The translations under genes and the position numbers were made by a program. Source: Alphaproteobacteria bacterium (GTDB taxonomy: Bacteria > Pseudomonadota > Alphaproteobacteria > Micropepsales > Micropepsaceae). From it: 64,000 nucleotides of DNA. Positions 63,149-64,000 of the stretch are shown piece after piece. How positions within the stretch are numbered: position 1 is the first letter of the stretch; each line of letters opens with the position of its first letter. Below the pieces are notes generated by a model that saw only the letters and a program-made list of their open reading frames with translations, was not told the origin of the DNA and did no database searches. The stretch lies in assembly GCA_025350465.1 (NCBI GenBank), contig JANXXU010000038.1, forward strand, positions 40,658 through 104,657, given 5' to 3'.

Positions 63149-64000
63149 ATGCCTCGCATGCTTCACAAAATTTCGCCCAAAGAAGTCGCGGCCGCAAAAG
63201 GCCCGGGCCGCCTCAGTGACGGTGGCGGCCTTTACCTCTCGGTCTCCGCCGACGGTCGCAAGCGATGGGTGTTCCTCTATGTGCTCGCCGGCAAGCAGCG
63301 TGAGATGGGGCTGGGATCAGCTGCTCGGGATGGCGTCTCGCTTGCGAGAGTCCGAGAGGACGCCGCCTCGGCGCGGCAGCTGTTGTCGGCTGGCAAGGAT
63401 CCGTTAGAGGCAAGGCGCGCATCAGAGCGCCCGGTCTCAGTGGCGACCGTTCCGACCTTTGGGAAGTTCGCTGACGAATTCGTCGAGGCGATGAAGCCTG
63501 CCTGGCGGAGTGCTAAGCACGCTCAGCAATGGACCAACGCGCTTGTGGCTCAAACTGAGGGTATCCGAGCCAAGCCGGTCAACGAAATTGATACAGAGGC
63601 GGTTCTCAGCGTGCTCCAGCCGATGTGGTCCAAGACGCCTGAAACAGCGCAACGCGTGCGTGGTCGCATCGAGGCTGTGCTCGACGCCGCAAAGTCCAAG
63701 GGTTTCAGGCATGGCGAGAACCCGGCGCGCTGGCGTGGCCACCTCTCGCACCTATTGCCAAAGCGGCAACGACTGACGCGCGGGCACCTGCGTGCTTTGC
63801 CCTACGACCAAATGCCCAAATTCATGCGGGCCCTTCGGGAAGAAAATGGCCTAGTGGCACGGCTGCTTGAGTTCACGATCCTAACGGCCGCACGATCGAA
63901 CGAAGCTCGCGGCTGCAAATGGACCGAGCTAGACCACACGAAGGCCTTTTGGACGGCGCCGGCCGAGCGCATGAAGGGAAATCGCGAGCACCGCGCCGAG
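63149..64000 (+). CDS. Tyrosine-recombinase integrase, 3' end beyond the window
   Basis: An open frame of 284 codons starts at ATG 63149 and runs off the edge. The N-terminus (ISPKEVAAAKGPGRLSDGGGLYLSVSADGRKRWVF) is the DUF4102 arm-binding domain of P4-type integrases. A core-binding domain starts near 105 (FGKFADEFVEAMKP), and the catalytic domain shows the first active Arg (R249) in LTAARSNEARG and Lys276 in MKGNREH. His/Arg and the Tyr lie outside. Such integrases mark genomic islands or prophages inserted at tRNA or other conserved sites. Flanking DNA to the left shows no tRNA. It begins a mobile element to the right. Confidence 0.9.
   Translation, partial: MPRMLHKISPKEVAAAKGPGRLSDGGGLYLSVSADGRKRWVFLYVLAGKQREMGLGSAARDGVSLARVREDAASARQLLSAGKDPLEARRASERPVSVATVPTFGKFADEFVEAMKPAWRSAKHAQQWTNALVAQTEGIRAKPVNEIDTEAVLSVLQPMWSKTPETAQRVRGRIEAVLDAAKSKGFRHGENPARWRGHLSHLLPKRQRLTRGHLRALPYDQMPKFMRALREENGLVARLLEFTILTAARSNEARGCKWTELDHTKAFWTAPAERMKGNREHRAE

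Overview
The window reads as a contiguous piece of an alphaproteobacterial chromosome. It is GC-rich and densely coded, with many GTG/TTG starts and overlapping genes. The lineage is inferred from family content: a TonB receptor with an Asn/Gly-rich plug, a DUF1488 protein, CelD/BcsL-type acyltransferases and a Wza/GumC exopolysaccharide locus. A Caulobacterales-, Rhizobiales- or Micropepsales-like soil bacterium fits; I cannot name the genus.

Region 1 (1-17.6 kb) is aromatic catabolism. After a TonB-dependent receptor come a TetR regulator and a divergent operon for a fused 2-oxo acid dehydrogenase E1, an E2 and an aromatic-type aminotransferase. Next are a leftward operon paaG-paaZ-alpha/beta hydrolase-cytochrome P450 and the rightward paaABCDE epoxidase operon. 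Three near-identical operator sequences (4114, 13646 and 13961) precede the three operons, so I infer one regulon under the TetR protein. No paaK-like ligase is visible. I propose that phenylalanine is transaminated to phenylpyruvate, which the E1/E2 complex oxidises directly to phenylacetyl-CoA for PaaABCDE. A truncated paaI-like relic lies between the two paa operons.

Region 2 (17.6-25.5 kb) is an unusual module. A leftward, translationally overlapping operon encodes an FAD amine-oxidase/desaturase-like enzyme, a ~1270-residue protein with two cyclase homology domains, an AAA ATPase and a helical C-terminus, and an acetoacetate-decarboxylase-superfamily protein. A Crp/Fnr regulator with an intact cyclic-nucleotide pocket is divergent. 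This looks like a self-contained cNMP-controlled metabolic system and is one of the two best candidates for something undescribed.

Region 3 (25.7-44.6 kb) is an exopolysaccharide locus. It holds a priming sugar transferase, GT4 and WecB/TagA transferases, a GumC-like chain-length protein with a degenerate P-loop, a polymerase, a flippase, a Wza-like lipoprotein and an outer-membrane barrel. It also carries a Tat-exported GH10 hydrolase, a GINT1-like propeller protein, three oxidoreductases and a CelD-type acyltransferase.

Region 4 (44.9-63 kb) is mixed housekeeping and periplasmic functions: thiolase, POT transporter, GST, DUF4105 protein, two serine hydrolases, chorismate mutase, quinone oxidoreductase, a TrmB-like regulator with a clear palindromic operator, an aspartyl protease with PDZ domain, an Ntn-hydrolase acylase, a D-2-hydroxyacid dehydrogenase, a glyoxalase and a TauD dioxygenase. 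Three large palindromic repeats lie between 58.6 and 61.5 kb. A tyrosine-recombinase integrase runs off the right end (63149 onward) and probably marks the edge of an integrated element. I found no rRNA, tRNA, CRISPR array or IS element.
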